Positions 24,460 to 36,787 of a DNA stretch of 64,000 nt are shown piece after piece. The DNA is from Massospora cicadina. Its lineage: Eukaryota; Entomophthoromycota; Entomophthoromycetes; Entomophthorales; Entomophthoraceae. The stretch spans positions 62,001-126,000 of the forward strand of contig JAKSZP010000180.1 in NCBI GenBank assembly GCA_022478985.1, written 5' to 3'. The position numbers and the translations under genes were made by a program. A model generated the notes under the pieces. The model saw only the letters and a program-made list of their open reading frames with translations, was not told the DNA's origin and searched no databases. Position 1 is the first letter of the stretch. Every line of letters starts with the position of its first letter.

Positions 24460-26990
24460 TAAGTTTTCCTAGTTCCTCCATGATCTAAGGTATTGTAAGC
24501 TTCCTTTATAGCTGGTGCCCATTCTGAATGTCACAAATAAGGTAAACAGTCAATTCTAACTTTCTTTTAAAAATCCTTCAAGAACCTTTATACTTTGAGA
24601 ATGTCGTTAAGGCATCTTCTGAACTTGGTCATCTTTGTCTTTCCAGATGTCTGGCTTCATGAGTTGGTCATGTAACTGTTCAGTTTTGCTATTGTCAAGA
24701 TATGGTAGGTGCAGTAGAGTAAGTCCATCTACATTCATATGTATTATTACAACTTAATAGAAATTATTCATGTCATAGTGATGAAATTTGAGAACTAATC
24801 TGGCTAGTCTTCCTGCTGGATCTTTCATGTTTTGCAGCCACTTAAGGGAAGCGTGGTCCGTCACAACTGTAAATTTTGTACCATACAAGAAGGGTTAGAA
24901 ATGTTTAAATGCCAGGAGAACAGCTATAAACTTTTTCTCTGTGACGCTATAAATTCTCTAGGATTAAAAAGTGTTTTGCTATAATAAGGCACCAGGTGTT
25001 CAAAGTTATTTTCATCCAGTAAAGAAAGGATGGCGCCTCAGATAAATTGGAGGCGTCGGTAAACAAGATGAATGGCTTCCCATAGTTTGTATGTTATATG
25101 TTAGGTTGCCTTCAAAAACTTACTCATTGACTTAAAAACAGTTCTAAGCTCTACTCCCCATATAAGATATGTTTTTGTAAAACAGTTGGACAAGAGTTTC
25201 ATAGAGTTGAGTGAAATTAGGTATAAGTTGATGATAATATTCCATTATTTCTAAAAATAACTGCATATAATAAAGGCTCTTTGGCTCAATCATCTAAAAA
25301 TTCTTCATCCTTATTGTGCAAGGGTGATTCCTTCCCTCATATGACATGATCTAGAAATTCTAATTCCTTATGGAAAAGGTACACTTCACAGGTTTGGTTT
25401 GATATGATTCTCCCTTAGTCATTGGAACACTGATCTGAGGTGGTTTAGATGATCAGTGAAGGTTTTGGAAATACTGTTATGTCATCTAGTAAACTATCAC
25501 ACAGCTAAGTTTAAGGTCTTGCTTATTTGACCTACCGCCATTAAAATGAGGCGGGAGTGTTGCATAGTCTCTGAGGGAGTTTTGTAGGTTGAGATAATCC
25601 TTCTGCGCAAATCAATGCTTTTTTTTCTTGGTCTTCAGGATAAAGATCCATCTTCCAATTACCACTGGCGAGGTCCATAGCTAAGAAGAAATTCATTCTG
25701 GAGATTTGGGCTAGGGCATCATCAACCCTTAGAATCAGATATCTGTCCTTCTTAGTGAGGTTGTTTAGCTTCCAGAAATCCATCACTAATACGTGACCAC
25801 CGTTTTTCTTCTTTATGAGTAATAGTGGGGATGAACATGGACTCTGGGAGGGCACAAGTAAGCCAGCATCCAATAATTGCTTGAGCTTAGTCTACATATA
25901 ATGCTCTTCTACTTTTGTCTTCATAAGTGGCTTTTATCAGGTATGGATTGAATCTCTAACGTTAATACTATATGTCCAGTCTTTCAATCAACCATAGTTG
26001 ACATATGGCGTGGAGAAAACAAGCTGATAGTCTTCATGTAGCTGGTACACATTCTCAAGTTCCTCCTAATTTAGATATCAGATATATGGTCTTAGGGGAC
26101 AGCACAAATTATTTTGTTGGCGGGTAGACCATAATCATGGTGAGTACCAATAAAATATACTTTAATACTTTCATCAATGGGAAGAAATTGACTTTTTTCC
26201 CAATTTCTTGATTCTTATTGACTAAGATATCACTGCTGGTTAAGTTCCCAATTAATAGCTCAATAGAATGCTGATAGGCTGGATCGAGGACTTCTGGTAA
26301 AATTCTTGGTTCAAACCTACTGGCTCCATCAGCACCAGTAATATGTGGCAATCATCTTGAAGTATACTCAGGGTTATGTTAGTGGAAACCACTCTTTTTT
26401 CTGGTTTAATTCTATACCTCCTCAATGGTATAAAACGGAATGCCCTCTGCGGCATCTACTGAGTTGAGTAGCTTTTTCATGCTTCTTCCAGAGGTAGAAT
26501 ATCACAAAGGTAAAGCGGAAACAGGGTACTCAACTATTCAAGAGTGATACTTCTTGCTGGAGTCTTTACCTTACAGTACAAGGGGAACTTCATAGTTGAG
26601 GAGTGTTAATTATCCTTCTTTCAAATTGATTACTCCTTCAAATTGACCACAAACTGCATCCCAATGAGTATATCATATTGACTGTTTTTAGGGCAACTGC
26701 GGGAACTAAAAATACTAGCTTGTCAACTCAGATTGTTAGGGATTAGTATGCACTTATTGCCTTAATTTTATTTGAACTGGCTTGCTATATTCTTATGTAC
26801 TTAAGGTCTGGGGAGAGCTTGATTTACTTGTTAAGTTGGGATGACACAACATTGTTATTTGATCCTGTATCCAAGATAGACGCAACTCAGACCTTTTTAA
26901 ATTATCATTTTAACTTTAGTAATGGTTCCTTCAAACTTCAGTTAAAGGACTAATAACTCCTTGAGGTGTAACGTTGCATTGAGCTTTTGG
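24460..26990 (-). pseudogene. Element E pol, first part: protease linker, RT, RNase H, integrase HHCC (broken)
   Basis: RT block at 25873-25541 carries SPCSSPLLLIKKKNGG, RVDDALAQI and LPQRLCNTPASF. A degenerate catalytic LLDD follows near 25.5 kb in a shifted frame. The linker between protease and RT (26351-26109) matches element F. RNase H sequence lies at about 25.0-24.7 kb. Just right of the solo LTR is the HHCC segment readable as DHGGTRKTYKW-like sequence with a stop. Heavily mutated. Confidence 0.8.
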
Positions 26991-29250
26991 GCAGGCTTAG
27001 GATAAATCTTCTTGATCTCCAGGAGAGCAAGGATGCTCAAGATGGGTCAGATCAACAGGACGAGGCACTGATCAGCATCACTGGCTGCATTGATTATCCT
27101 GGGACACACCATTACTGACTGAGGTAAGTTCCTTTGGGGACCTGGGCGTCATTGATTTTTTCAGCATTCAGATGGTCCGTAATTGGAGCTCAATTTATGA
27201 ACCTAAAACGTGATAACATGTGTCCTTATGACCCTTTCATAGTTTTCTGCAGTTTAGTTTTAGTGCAAGAGAGATGAGTGATTGTTGATGTTTTGCTTTC
27301 TGCACTTTATGTCGGTCAGCTTTAGATGTACCTGACCCTAAGACAACCTTCCTTTTCCCTGATTTTAAAGGGCAGGGTTATTCTCAAAACACATACTTGG
27401 TATGTGTATTCTTCTCAAAGTAGTTGCATCTTGCTTATCCTCCTTCTTAGGCTTTACTCCTTTCACGGTATACACTATGGGTCTATAGGATCTTTTTGTG
27501 AGGTCTCCGGATTTTGTATGTAAACTACATTGAGCAGGGCTTTCTTAATGTTTAAGAAAGAGTTGAAGCTTCATTTGACAGAAGAGACGTGCTTGGTTAG
27601 GTTGGGGTTATCTTTTGACCACCAACGATATTGGGTATTGCATCGGCAGAGTAAGAATATACAAGTTCAACAGTGCTTGGCCTCAATATATAAAAGTGGT
27701 TAGTGAATTTGGCAAGAAAACTTTCCAGTGTAGCGCAATTCTCATGAAGGCCTGATTCTTCATACTTAGGCTCTGCTTTGATAAATTCACTGGTGAGCGC
27801 CTTTTTACTTCTCTCCAAATATCCAGGTTATCTATATGTGGCGCTATAACCTATTTAGCCATATGGCATAAATAAGATATAATATTAAAAAAAATTATGA
27901 TCAGTCACTCCTTTCATCATGGATTCATAGATGTAGGGGAAAAATGTTATTTTCCCTTCGCCAGGCGTAAACTTTTCCTTGACATAGGCTTAAAGGTTAT
28001 GGTCTCCAATTTGGTAATGACATGTGCTCTAGGAGCTTCATATTTGGTAACTTCAGTTCTAACATCAATAAGTTAACTTGCAACCTGAGTTGACATATTT
28101 GAACTTGTAGAGGATTGAGATGTTGTTCCATTTCCTCCATGTTAAGTCTTGTCGTAACATCCAGAATATTGATTCTTATCAAAAGAACAAAATTATTATT
28201 TTCTAAGTTTTTAATGAGGCTGTTCAGATCATGAACTTGTTGTTAAGTGGATGAACGGTAGGTTCACAAAAGCGCTTTTAATCCTCTAATATTCCAATAT
28301 CCCAATTCATGTCCTCCTTCATCTCCTTGCAAATAGTTCTCTAATGAGGCTTTTCAGTCTTGCTTTTAGCTCTGAGAGTATTCCAGAGTTTTTCAACTTC
28401 TTTGAGGCAACAATAGACTTAATTAATGTACTCTCAACTTATGATTTACCTCTAAGTAGCTCTTCAATTTGTTGAGTCGCTTAGTACTGGAAAAAGTAGT
28501 CGCTTGAGTTACATGGTTTACTAGATCCTGTTCAACCTGGGCTACTCGAATTATGATATTTTGGTATTCTAATGAAAACTCAGAGGTTTGGTGGGCCTCC
28601 AGCTCATCAATTCTTCATAGGGGATTGCTGTAGCTGGGCCTTAAGGATGAAGATCTGGTATTCCTCTTGATGATGTCTATTAAAAGCTTGAGCTGCCATT
28701 TCACCATGGGCTTTAATAGCTTGTCTTCAGAGCTCTTTGGCAAAGTCATTGAGTAACCACTTGGTATTTTCATTTGACTCCAGTGTTTCCTTTCAAATGA
28801 GCTTCATAGGCTTCTCTACATACTTGATAACATCGGATTTAATAGTACCCATTTGATTATGGAGCTGGATAATGTAGGAATTGTTCCATTTGACTCATAC
28901 GACGGATATCCTCTATATTTTATGATGCTAAATTATATACCATCTCATAGGCCATCCATAAGGCCCCTTGGGTAATAATATATTGTAAAGTTCCTCATTG
29001 TGATCTTCTAGAAGATGTACAATATGATAGCGCAGGTTGTACAAATTGCATGATATAGTAAGATTATGCGCACTTGATCCATAACTCTGTTTATAGAACT
29101 GTATTCATACATTTTCATGAGAGACTTATTAATGGCAGATGCCCATTTGCAGCTAGGTCTTTCTCCTGGGTTAATGACTCTATGAAGTAATGCTTATACT
29201 CCTTTATTGGAAAATCAATCAAGACGACAAAATTTGGGGATCTCTTTTTT
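26991..29250 (-). pseudogene. Element E gag (degraded), coiled-coil rich
   Basis: Minus-strand fragments include 28182-27997 (Leu, Met, Glu and Gln heptads typical of a coiled coil) and 27818-27597. The latter, ERSKKALTSEFIKAEPKYEE and onward, resembles the gag segment of element F that contains KVKNALIEEFGSMKSLHRKK. Numerous stops. No CCHC knuckle was found by eye. Confidence 0.6.
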
Positions 29251-29357
29251 TGGCCCTAGTGGTTCCCAACTTAAATTAGGGAGTTGCCACGCATCTTTAT
29301 TTGCGAATGAACCAAATAAAGGGATTATTAGAAAATAAAAAAATCCCAATATAGCCC

Positions 29358-31068
29358 CTATGTTATCAGCCTAGGAAGCCATATCATAAGGTGAGGATGC
29401 TTTGGGGAAACTTTTTCCAGTACCCACCTTAGCTGGCAGACCATGGCGGACAGAATAGATGTTGGGGCATCAGCGACATGTGGCATAAGGAGGTATGATT
29501 GTGGGTTTTCTTCATTAATGAGGCCGGTAGTGCCCATTGCCTCAACATATTGAGCAATTACATGCTCAGCAAAAGTGATGAGAGCAGGCACACAAGTTAA
29601 AGACTTGATGCTCTGTTGGGTTTGAATATAATTGGGGTTGAAAAAAGAGGTTTTTGCTGCATTGATGCAGGCACAACTCACACTAAAAACGAGCTCCTCA
29701 ATTTCATATTTCGCATCCTCATCAAAATCATGAGGGAAATTTGGGATGGGAGTATATTCAAAAAGGGGTTTCATTGCCCCATGAAGATGTTGGAGGAGTA
29801 GGGTGTTGGCAGGAGCTGCTGCTGCTTCTACCGCCACCTTTTTAATATTTTTATAATTGTGGAAAACGTTTTTAGATCTAAAATGGTGGGGACGCAAATT
29901 GGGAGGATTTACAAAAAAATCCTCCAAGGCAAAATTGGGCTTTACATTATAATGCTGATCCATAACATCAATCCATTCAAGCACTTTGAATGAATTTAAA
30001 TCAGTTAATGCTGGGCCAGACACCAGAGTCAGTGAAGTGGCAGATCCTGATTGGTTGCAAACAGTTGACCATGGCAGCTCAGCTGAAACTGTCTCAGCCA
30101 TCAGCTCAGGATTCCATAATTCCAATGAATTTTTTTAAAATAAATAAATTTTTATTGGCTGCTGCTTTGGAAGCAGTGACAGAATTAGCTGAGGTTGGGG
30201 GCGGGAGGATTGCACCCCACTCAAAAAATTTGGGCAACGCAGCAGCCAGCCCAATGCCAAAAGGAGGAGCAGCAGAAGCAACGGAGGCGGAAGCTGCGGG
30301 CACTTGCGCTCTGAATGATACAATTTGAAGCACAAGGGGAATATGGTGCAGCTGTTTTTGTCATGCGCCCAAAAGGGCGATCAGGTGCAGATCTGATCAC
30401 CGTCTGAGGGGAATTGTGAGGTGGATGTCACAATGGAAAGGGTGGATTGTCACAAAGGCGTGAGGCCCTGCCAACTGACCTGCCCCGTTGGAAACCACAA
30501 ACTGCAAGGTGGGGTCTGTGCCATAAATAGCCAAACTCTCCATCAGTTTGTGTGAAGGCGTTTGTGGGGAGAGAATTGATGGTAAACTGGAAAACTGGAC
30601 CATTAAAGTGGCCTCATCCAGGAGCTGCATGAAAACAGTTGGAATTTAATTTTTTTGTAAATTATTGGCAGCTAGATTCTGCTGCATCAGCTTCTGAATG
30701 GAAGCCAAGATCAAAATACCCCTTAAAGGGGCGGAAGTCAGTATAGCCAGTGGGTTTAAAAACTGCTGTGGCCATCTCAATGATGGCTGTTCTAGCGTAT
30801 GGGAAAATATTCCCATATTTGACCAGAGGCTTAAGTGCAAATTTCTCTGTGGGAGCACCAAAGGGCTCCAGAGCACTGCTTAGGAGCTTTCAAGGTGGTG
30901 GGCCAAGTCCCAAGGGGGAACATAACGCCCAGTAGCATCGGGAGGGCTAGAAGAGCTAGCCCAGGTGTGCTTCGTTGGTGGCTGAAAGATGCCAGATGGC
31001 AGCGCACCACCACCCCAAGCCAGGGCAGCAGGCGTCAATTGCATCAACATTGGTAGGTTTTGGCTCAT
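29358..31068 (-). pseudogene. Extra ORF between PBS and gag of element E, unknown function
   Basis: Minus-strand open blocks 31068-30880, 30876-30646, 30630-30397 and 30333-30106 share one frame. A one-base shift leads into the 255-codon block 30125-29358. Together they look like a single protein of about 570 residues. The N-terminal half has Ala, Pro and Ser-rich stretches. The C-terminal half is better conserved-looking, with acidic segments (DFDEDAKYEIEELV) and no zinc or protease motif. It lies downstream of the primer-binding site and upstream of gag, in sense orientation, where most Gypsy elements have only a short leader. Element F, of the same clade, has no equivalent in its leader. 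It may be a captured host gene, an envelope-position-swapped accessory ORF, or an N-terminal gag extension. I do not recognise it. Confidence 0.5.
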
Positions 31069-31321
31069 TTAAGCGGTCATTTTTTTGTATTTATAATAAA
31101 TTCAAATTTGGCTACATTTTTTGTTTCATAGCAAAAGAAATATTGAAATTTTGGGGATCTTCTTAGATTTTCTTGAACTTCCTCAAATGTGACGATGGGT
31201 GGACTTCCCATTAATTAATATTCTTCACTGTTTTATTATGCATCCATTGAATAAAATAATCAATTGGGTTTTTTTCATGATGATATCAATTAGGTGCAGG
31301 TATTTCTAAGTGTCAGTTGAG

Positions 31322-31340
31322 CCCCCTGTAGTGTGCCCCA
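31322..31340 (-). promoter_or_regulatory. Element E primer-binding site
   Basis: On the minus strand TGGGGCACACTACAGGGGG lies four bases after the end of the 5' LTR. It matches 17 of 19 positions of the primer-binding site of element F. Confidence 0.8.
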
Positions 31341-31344
31341 GCAT

Positions 31345-32107
31345 TGTTGGGCTTCCATTTTTTGACTTGATAAGCCATGCCCAAGAATCCCAACAGTTAA
31401 TAATTGAGGCTTATTAAGTCTCATGAAAAGTATTGTTATTAATTTAATAGGGTGTCAAGTCACTGTTTAAGTACCGTCATCTAGATTATCTATCATATAG
31501 TAAGTACAGCAAAATGGCCTTGTTAAAAACAAGTGACAAAAAAGAGATATAAATTTAATGACTCAACTTTATTATAATATAGAAATAATGTTTTAATATG
31601 CTGTATTCACAATATAAACCCAAAAAGAAAAAGGACTATTAAAATTAATAAAGGAAGAACCTGGAAGGGAGGCTTGTGGTCAGGCATGTATTCCAGGTGT
31701 AATGTCTTTGTATCATATTTTTATAGGGAAAATTAGTGAGTTGTAAACCCAAGTTGGATGAGACTGAGGGTCAATTAGGTTGATCATTTGACAGCTATTT
31801 GATTATTACCTTTTTTGGGTTCATATTAATTTTCTGCCTCTAGTGCTAATTTAAGTAGTTGTCATTTGACCTTCTGATGATCCATCATTTCAATGAGGCA
31901 GAATTTCATCTTAGGGCTACCTTAGGCTCGATTTGGTCTTTTGGAGTTTCAATAGAGTTGAATATGGCTGTGCTGACTATCAATTTTTCCAGGTGATTTA
32001 TAGAGGTAATTGATTTATCCCCCTTCTCAGTTCTAGGTGTTGATTTTGATGAGGGAGTCAAAGGGTCAATATTCTTTTCATCATGTCTGATATCAGAACA
32101 TCTGACA
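31345..32107 (-). repeat. Element E 5' LTR
   Basis: Partner of 21839-22591. On the minus strand it starts TGTCAGATGTTC and ends CCCAACA, followed by GAGGC on its right side as target duplication. Confidence 0.88.
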
Positions 32108-32112
32108 GAGGC

Positions 32113-35100
32113 CTAATCCTATTTTAATGATATCATCTGCTAACTCTTACTGATAGCTTCCAGGCGGCAGGTTTTTCCATTCTGCAGTAAAATTGTTACC
32201 AGAAGCGTCAGCTGTGCTGCTTCTCGCATATACAGGTTCCTGAAAGGGGAAATCCCAATCACCCATTAAAGGCTAAGCCTGTAAACCAACAATGCAGAGA
32301 GCAGCAACTGATCCCATTTTGACTTGTAATTGAGGGTTATCTTCATCAGTATCCCTCCTAACATTTTATTCACTCATATGACACTTCCATTTGAAGATAA
32401 TATATAGGGTTGGTAAATTGTTATTTTACTCCCACTAAATCCATTAGCTTTCTCACAACATCTTTTCTGAGATTCCATTATTTAAAAGAAAGACTTGAGG
32501 GCATCCATTCCTTGTGATAACTTGGCTGTAGAGGAAATCAAAAAGTTGAGTTTGTGGTACATGTCTTGACTGTGGAGGCTTTGACTCACTTGGTAAAGTT
32601 GTGATGGCTGCAATTAAAACTTTGATCCACTGGATGCAGTTAGAAGTAGTCTCATCACTTCATTAGAAAAAACTAAAATGGTGCTGTAGGTCTGATTGGT
32701 GCAAACCCAAATCATTTCTCCTGAGGGTGGAAACTTGTTCAGGATATACATAACTCTGAAGCTTTATTAACTTTATCAGACATGGACTTCCAGTAGAATC
32801 GCTCCTTCAGGTATACCATCATCCTCTTAATTGTCCATGGGTGACTTGCTTGTGAGCCTCCATCACCAAATCCATCCAGTCACTGGTTCTGGTGTAAACG
32901 TATCATTTGTTCTGCCCTTCTTCTGTATATTTCAATTGACACGCCAGGTGTATTTGGAGCAACTTCTCAAAATGGTCTTCCCTTCATCCATTTAATCCTG
33001 AAATGCTTCTTCTGGTAACATAATTAGCGTATATTCAATTTCTCTTCTGTGCTTGTAAGTTGAACACTGTTATCGTGATAGTTCATCACGTGTTAAGTTT
33101 TTTGTTCCCTTCTTGGTGAATGATCTTAAAATTATATCCCTGGGCAGTACTGTCTATCTTGCAAGGCGTCTATCAGGATCTTTTATATTCTGCAACCAAC
33201 GGAATGATGCATGACCCATCATGATCATAAATTTTACCCAGTACATATAATTTTGGAAGTGCTTGACTGCTCAGATCACCGCCAGCTACTCTTTCTCAGT
33301 GATAGTGTAGTTCTTCTCAGCTTTTCTAAACACCTTAGAATAATACTTAATTGGGTGTTCCACCCCTTCTTAATCTAACTGGGCCAGTATCACTACAAAC
33401 CCAATGTCACTTGTTATTGTACAGGTAGAAAGTCTTGTTGAAATCCAGTTGACCAAGATTGGCGCCTCTACTAATCTTGCTTTTAACTCCTCTAAGTCCT
33501 GCTCTTGTCCCAGCACCCGCTAGACCTTTGCTTTCAATGATCAGCAGGTATGTGATGGGTGCAAAAAAGGTTGTTAATTGGGGATAAACTGCTGGTAATA
33601 TCCCGCCATCCCTGAGTAACACTTAGATATCCCATATGCCCTTGGGTGGCTCCATAGCCACAATTACTTTGACCTTAACCATACTGTGGCTTAATTCCTC
33701 TGGTGCCGATCTTGTTCATAATGAACTCCAACTGCTTATTAAAGATGCACTTGCTTTATTTTAACTTCAGATTTTAAGTTTCAGCTGGGTAAAGATTTTG
33801 CGGAGGCGTTGAAGATGCTTTTGGAAGGTCATTTTGAACATATTAATGTCTTCAAGATAAATCAACAAACTAGAAAACTTGAGATCATCAAAAATGTGAT
33901 CCATAACGCGCTGGAAGGTGGCAGGGGCGTTGCAGAGCACCTGTGGCATCCTCGTTAACTCAAACAACCCCTGATTTCTGATCAGGTGCACTTCTCTTAG
34001 TCCTCTAATGAGAGCTCCATCTTCCAGTATCCATTGGCTAGATCTATTGTTGTGAAGTATTTTGCTCTGTTCAGGCATTTCAGAGTGTTGTCAAAGCGTG
34101 GGAGTGGGTAAAAGTTTTTTCCTTATCTCATTCAAGTGGTGGTAGTCCATTATTATGTGATGAGACCCATTTTCTTTCAACCTAGCAGTAAAAAAAGAAG
34201 TCCTTTGACTCTTCATACGCCTCATTAGTCCTGCTTTAGCTAATTGAAAATCTCTTGAGTGATTACAGCAATTTCAGTTTTTGAGCTTTTGTAAGGTTGG
34301 ACTTAAAAGGAATTGTGGAACCTGTATTTATCTTGTATTATCCCCCTTGCAGAGTATATAGTCGTTTGATCTGGTACCAAAGATGTCATTGAACTTGTTG
34401 AATAACTCATCCAGCTCCTTCTGCTGTTTGAGGGTCACATCCAAAGCCCAAGCTCATCAAAGTCCCCTACATCATTTAATGCTTCAATATCGTATCAACT
34501 GGTCAGTTGCCTGTGCAATGACTTGTCTTTTCTAAACTCTTATTGGTTAGGTTGTGATTTTTTATAATGATAGCTAGCTCTCCAGCGTAGTTAATATCTT
34601 AAAACCCAGGTAAAGCTCTTGTTCTTGTTTGAAGATTCCAATGCGACTGTAAATTCCAAAATGGTATCCAGTGGAATCTTCATGCTGATTGACAGGGTCA
34701 TCTGGCATTGTTCCCCTTGATTAGACCTCAATGTTTTTGCTAGCGCTCAGCGGGAGCTCTTCTTCTGCACTAAGTGTGGATGGAGCTACCTTACACCTCT
34801 CTTTGTAAGGGTGTAGTGGATATGACTATTTATTGATCCATTTCTAATAAATAGTCTGTTGCATCCATGCTTTACCGTCCTTATCCTTAAATACTAGCGA
34901 AGTTTATAACTGATGGCACTCACAGTGCTTGTTGTGAATTAGATTTTTGCTCCAAACTCAAGGGAGAACTGAATTCTGATTATGATGTTATTTAGTCAAA
35001 AATCTAAAACCACTGATGGTGCCATTAGGATCATGCACCCAAAGCGCAAGGGTAGAGCTGAATAGGCTCCTAAAATGTGGGTATTCTCTGATTTGGCGGT

Positions 35101-36787
35101 TCAGTACTTCACGTTGCAGACAATATTGGGCATTGACTTCAGCGTCTTCATGAGCTTAGAGGATTTTATGTTGACTGTAGCCTTCACGTCCAGTGCTACC
35201 AAGACGCGCACTTTCTGGTTAACCACTTCCATTCAGTCACACTCTTACCAAAAGGGTTTTTAGTAGTCATAACATCAGGTGCAGATTCTTAAGCTGTCTC
35301 AGAGCATCAGCACTCGTTGTAGTCTTGACAGTATCCTTTCTATCTGGATCCAAGTTCTGGAAGGTAGCCATCACTAGCTACTCTTTTTCAACTGAGCTAT
35401 TGGTCCAGGTAGGTTGGTTCACTTGACACAAGTAGGTTTTGCTCAATTTATTTCTGTCAATGCCATAGACTCTTAACCTAGAAAGCACATCCACCACGCT
35501 TGATTCTCCTTATATGTGGTAACCTGCATTGTCCAAATCCTCATCTTTGTGATCATCCTCACACTCAGTATGCAGATCCACTTAGTTTAGCGCGTTGGTG
35601 GTATCCTCTTTGGATGTGTCCTTCTTTTCAGAAGTGAGTAGTGGACAAGATTGGTAGAAGTGCCCAGGTCGATATCATTTATCTCAGGTCAATTCTTGAC
35701 TGGGAAAGCGCTCTGGTGACTAGGAACTATTATCCTTTAGCCCTTGTCATCAATGATGTAGATTGCCTTGCTTTTTCATCAAATGGGTTTCACGTTGCCT
35801 TATACTCCATTTTGTGTGTCCCTTATACATCAAGTAATGCATCTTTAAGAGCCTTTAGGGGCCTCGAGATCTTCACTATAAGAGTCATACACATCTTCAA
35901 GGCGGAGAACATTTCAAATCAAATTAGTAGAACTATTTTCGAAGTAGGTAAATCCATTGTTTCCATTGTCACAAATGTTGCGTTTCTGGTAGTAGCAAGA
36001 GGAGTAGTTCGCTACCAACTCATTATTGCCCATTTTTTATAAGTAGGAGCTCTTGCTTCATGTTTTGGACGTCTTAATTAGTAATGAAACCTGAGATTAA
36101 TATTCTCTTCACCTTGGTCCAAGATATTCATGTCATACGAATATTCTAAGGATCTCTTGAGCCTCATAAGTCATGCACCTTGCATGTGGCAAGCCTTTTG
36201 GCAGTCGCTAGTGCCATCCAAGATGTTCTCATAGATCTGGAGAAAAGCAGCAATTGTTCTTTCTCCAGGTGTGTAAATGGTCTTAAAGTAAAAATAAAGT
36301 TATTATTTTTTTCAATAGGGTAATCATGCATCATGAGCAGGTTGTGTGGCAGTCAGTTGAATGGCCAATACTTGTGTCTTCAACCAAATTACTGGTTGAG
36401 TTGAGGTAAGTTCAAGTATAGTACTCAGTTAAACCTTCAACTTATCTACACTCTTGTCCATACTAAACAGCATTTTGTCGTGATGATCTAAAATATTTCC
36501 ATATCTATACAGAGCGCAGATGTTTTCTCTTCTCCTTTTCAAAGAAAAATTTGATCCTTTAGATTCTTAATGGAAGATTCAAACTTCATTTTGGGTTAAG
36601 GTCCTCTCACAATAGGAATGGAGGCAATTTTGCTCTTCTAGTGGTCTTCCTGTTGCACTCAAGTTGGTTACATAGAGAATGCATTTTTAGTTCAAGGGTA
36701 TGGGGACTTGAACAGAAAGTATTTTTCTCTCTCATCAGAAGTTCAGAGGAATCTTATATGGGATACTTCTATACTACTTCTTATTAA
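32113..36787 (-). pseudogene. Element A gag-pol (heavily degraded)
   Basis: On the minus strand gag-like, motif-poor sequence occupies about 36.7-34.9 kb. RT is at 34.3-33.7 kb, with TRMPQVLCNAPATFQRVMD and a mutated catalytic motif YLED in block 34078-33767. RNase H traces lie near 33.5-33.2 kb. Integrase follows, with HHCC readable as VMEAHKQVTHGQLRR near 32.87 kb and the core segment ITRNGCPQVFLLNNG near 32.5 kb. Element E inserted just beyond the core. Stops occur every few tens of codons. Confidence 0.7.

Larger units (their letters stand above)
21839..32107 (-). mobile_element. Element E: minus-strand Ty3/Gypsy element with an extra ORF before gag
   Basis: LTRs at 21839-22591 and 31345-32107 (753 and 763 bp) are flanked by a perfect GAGGC duplication (21834-21838 and 32108-32112). 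On the minus strand the order is 5' LTR, primer-binding site (31340-31322), an extra long frame (31068-29358), gag (about 29.2-27 kb), protease, RT, integrase (about 26.5-22.6 kb), polypurine tract (TTTGAGGGGA) and 3' LTR. The protease-to-RT linker (FEPRILPEVLDPAYQ, LLIGNLT) closely matches that of element F (LEPRVLPGVLDPSYQ, LLLGNLT), placing E and F in one clade. A family D solo LTR interrupts the integrase. Confidence 0.9.

Noticed and set aside
31345..32107. Possible LTR shared by two tandem elements
   Set aside because: A perfect GAGGC duplication at 21834-21838 and 32108-32112 shows that element E is complete on its own.
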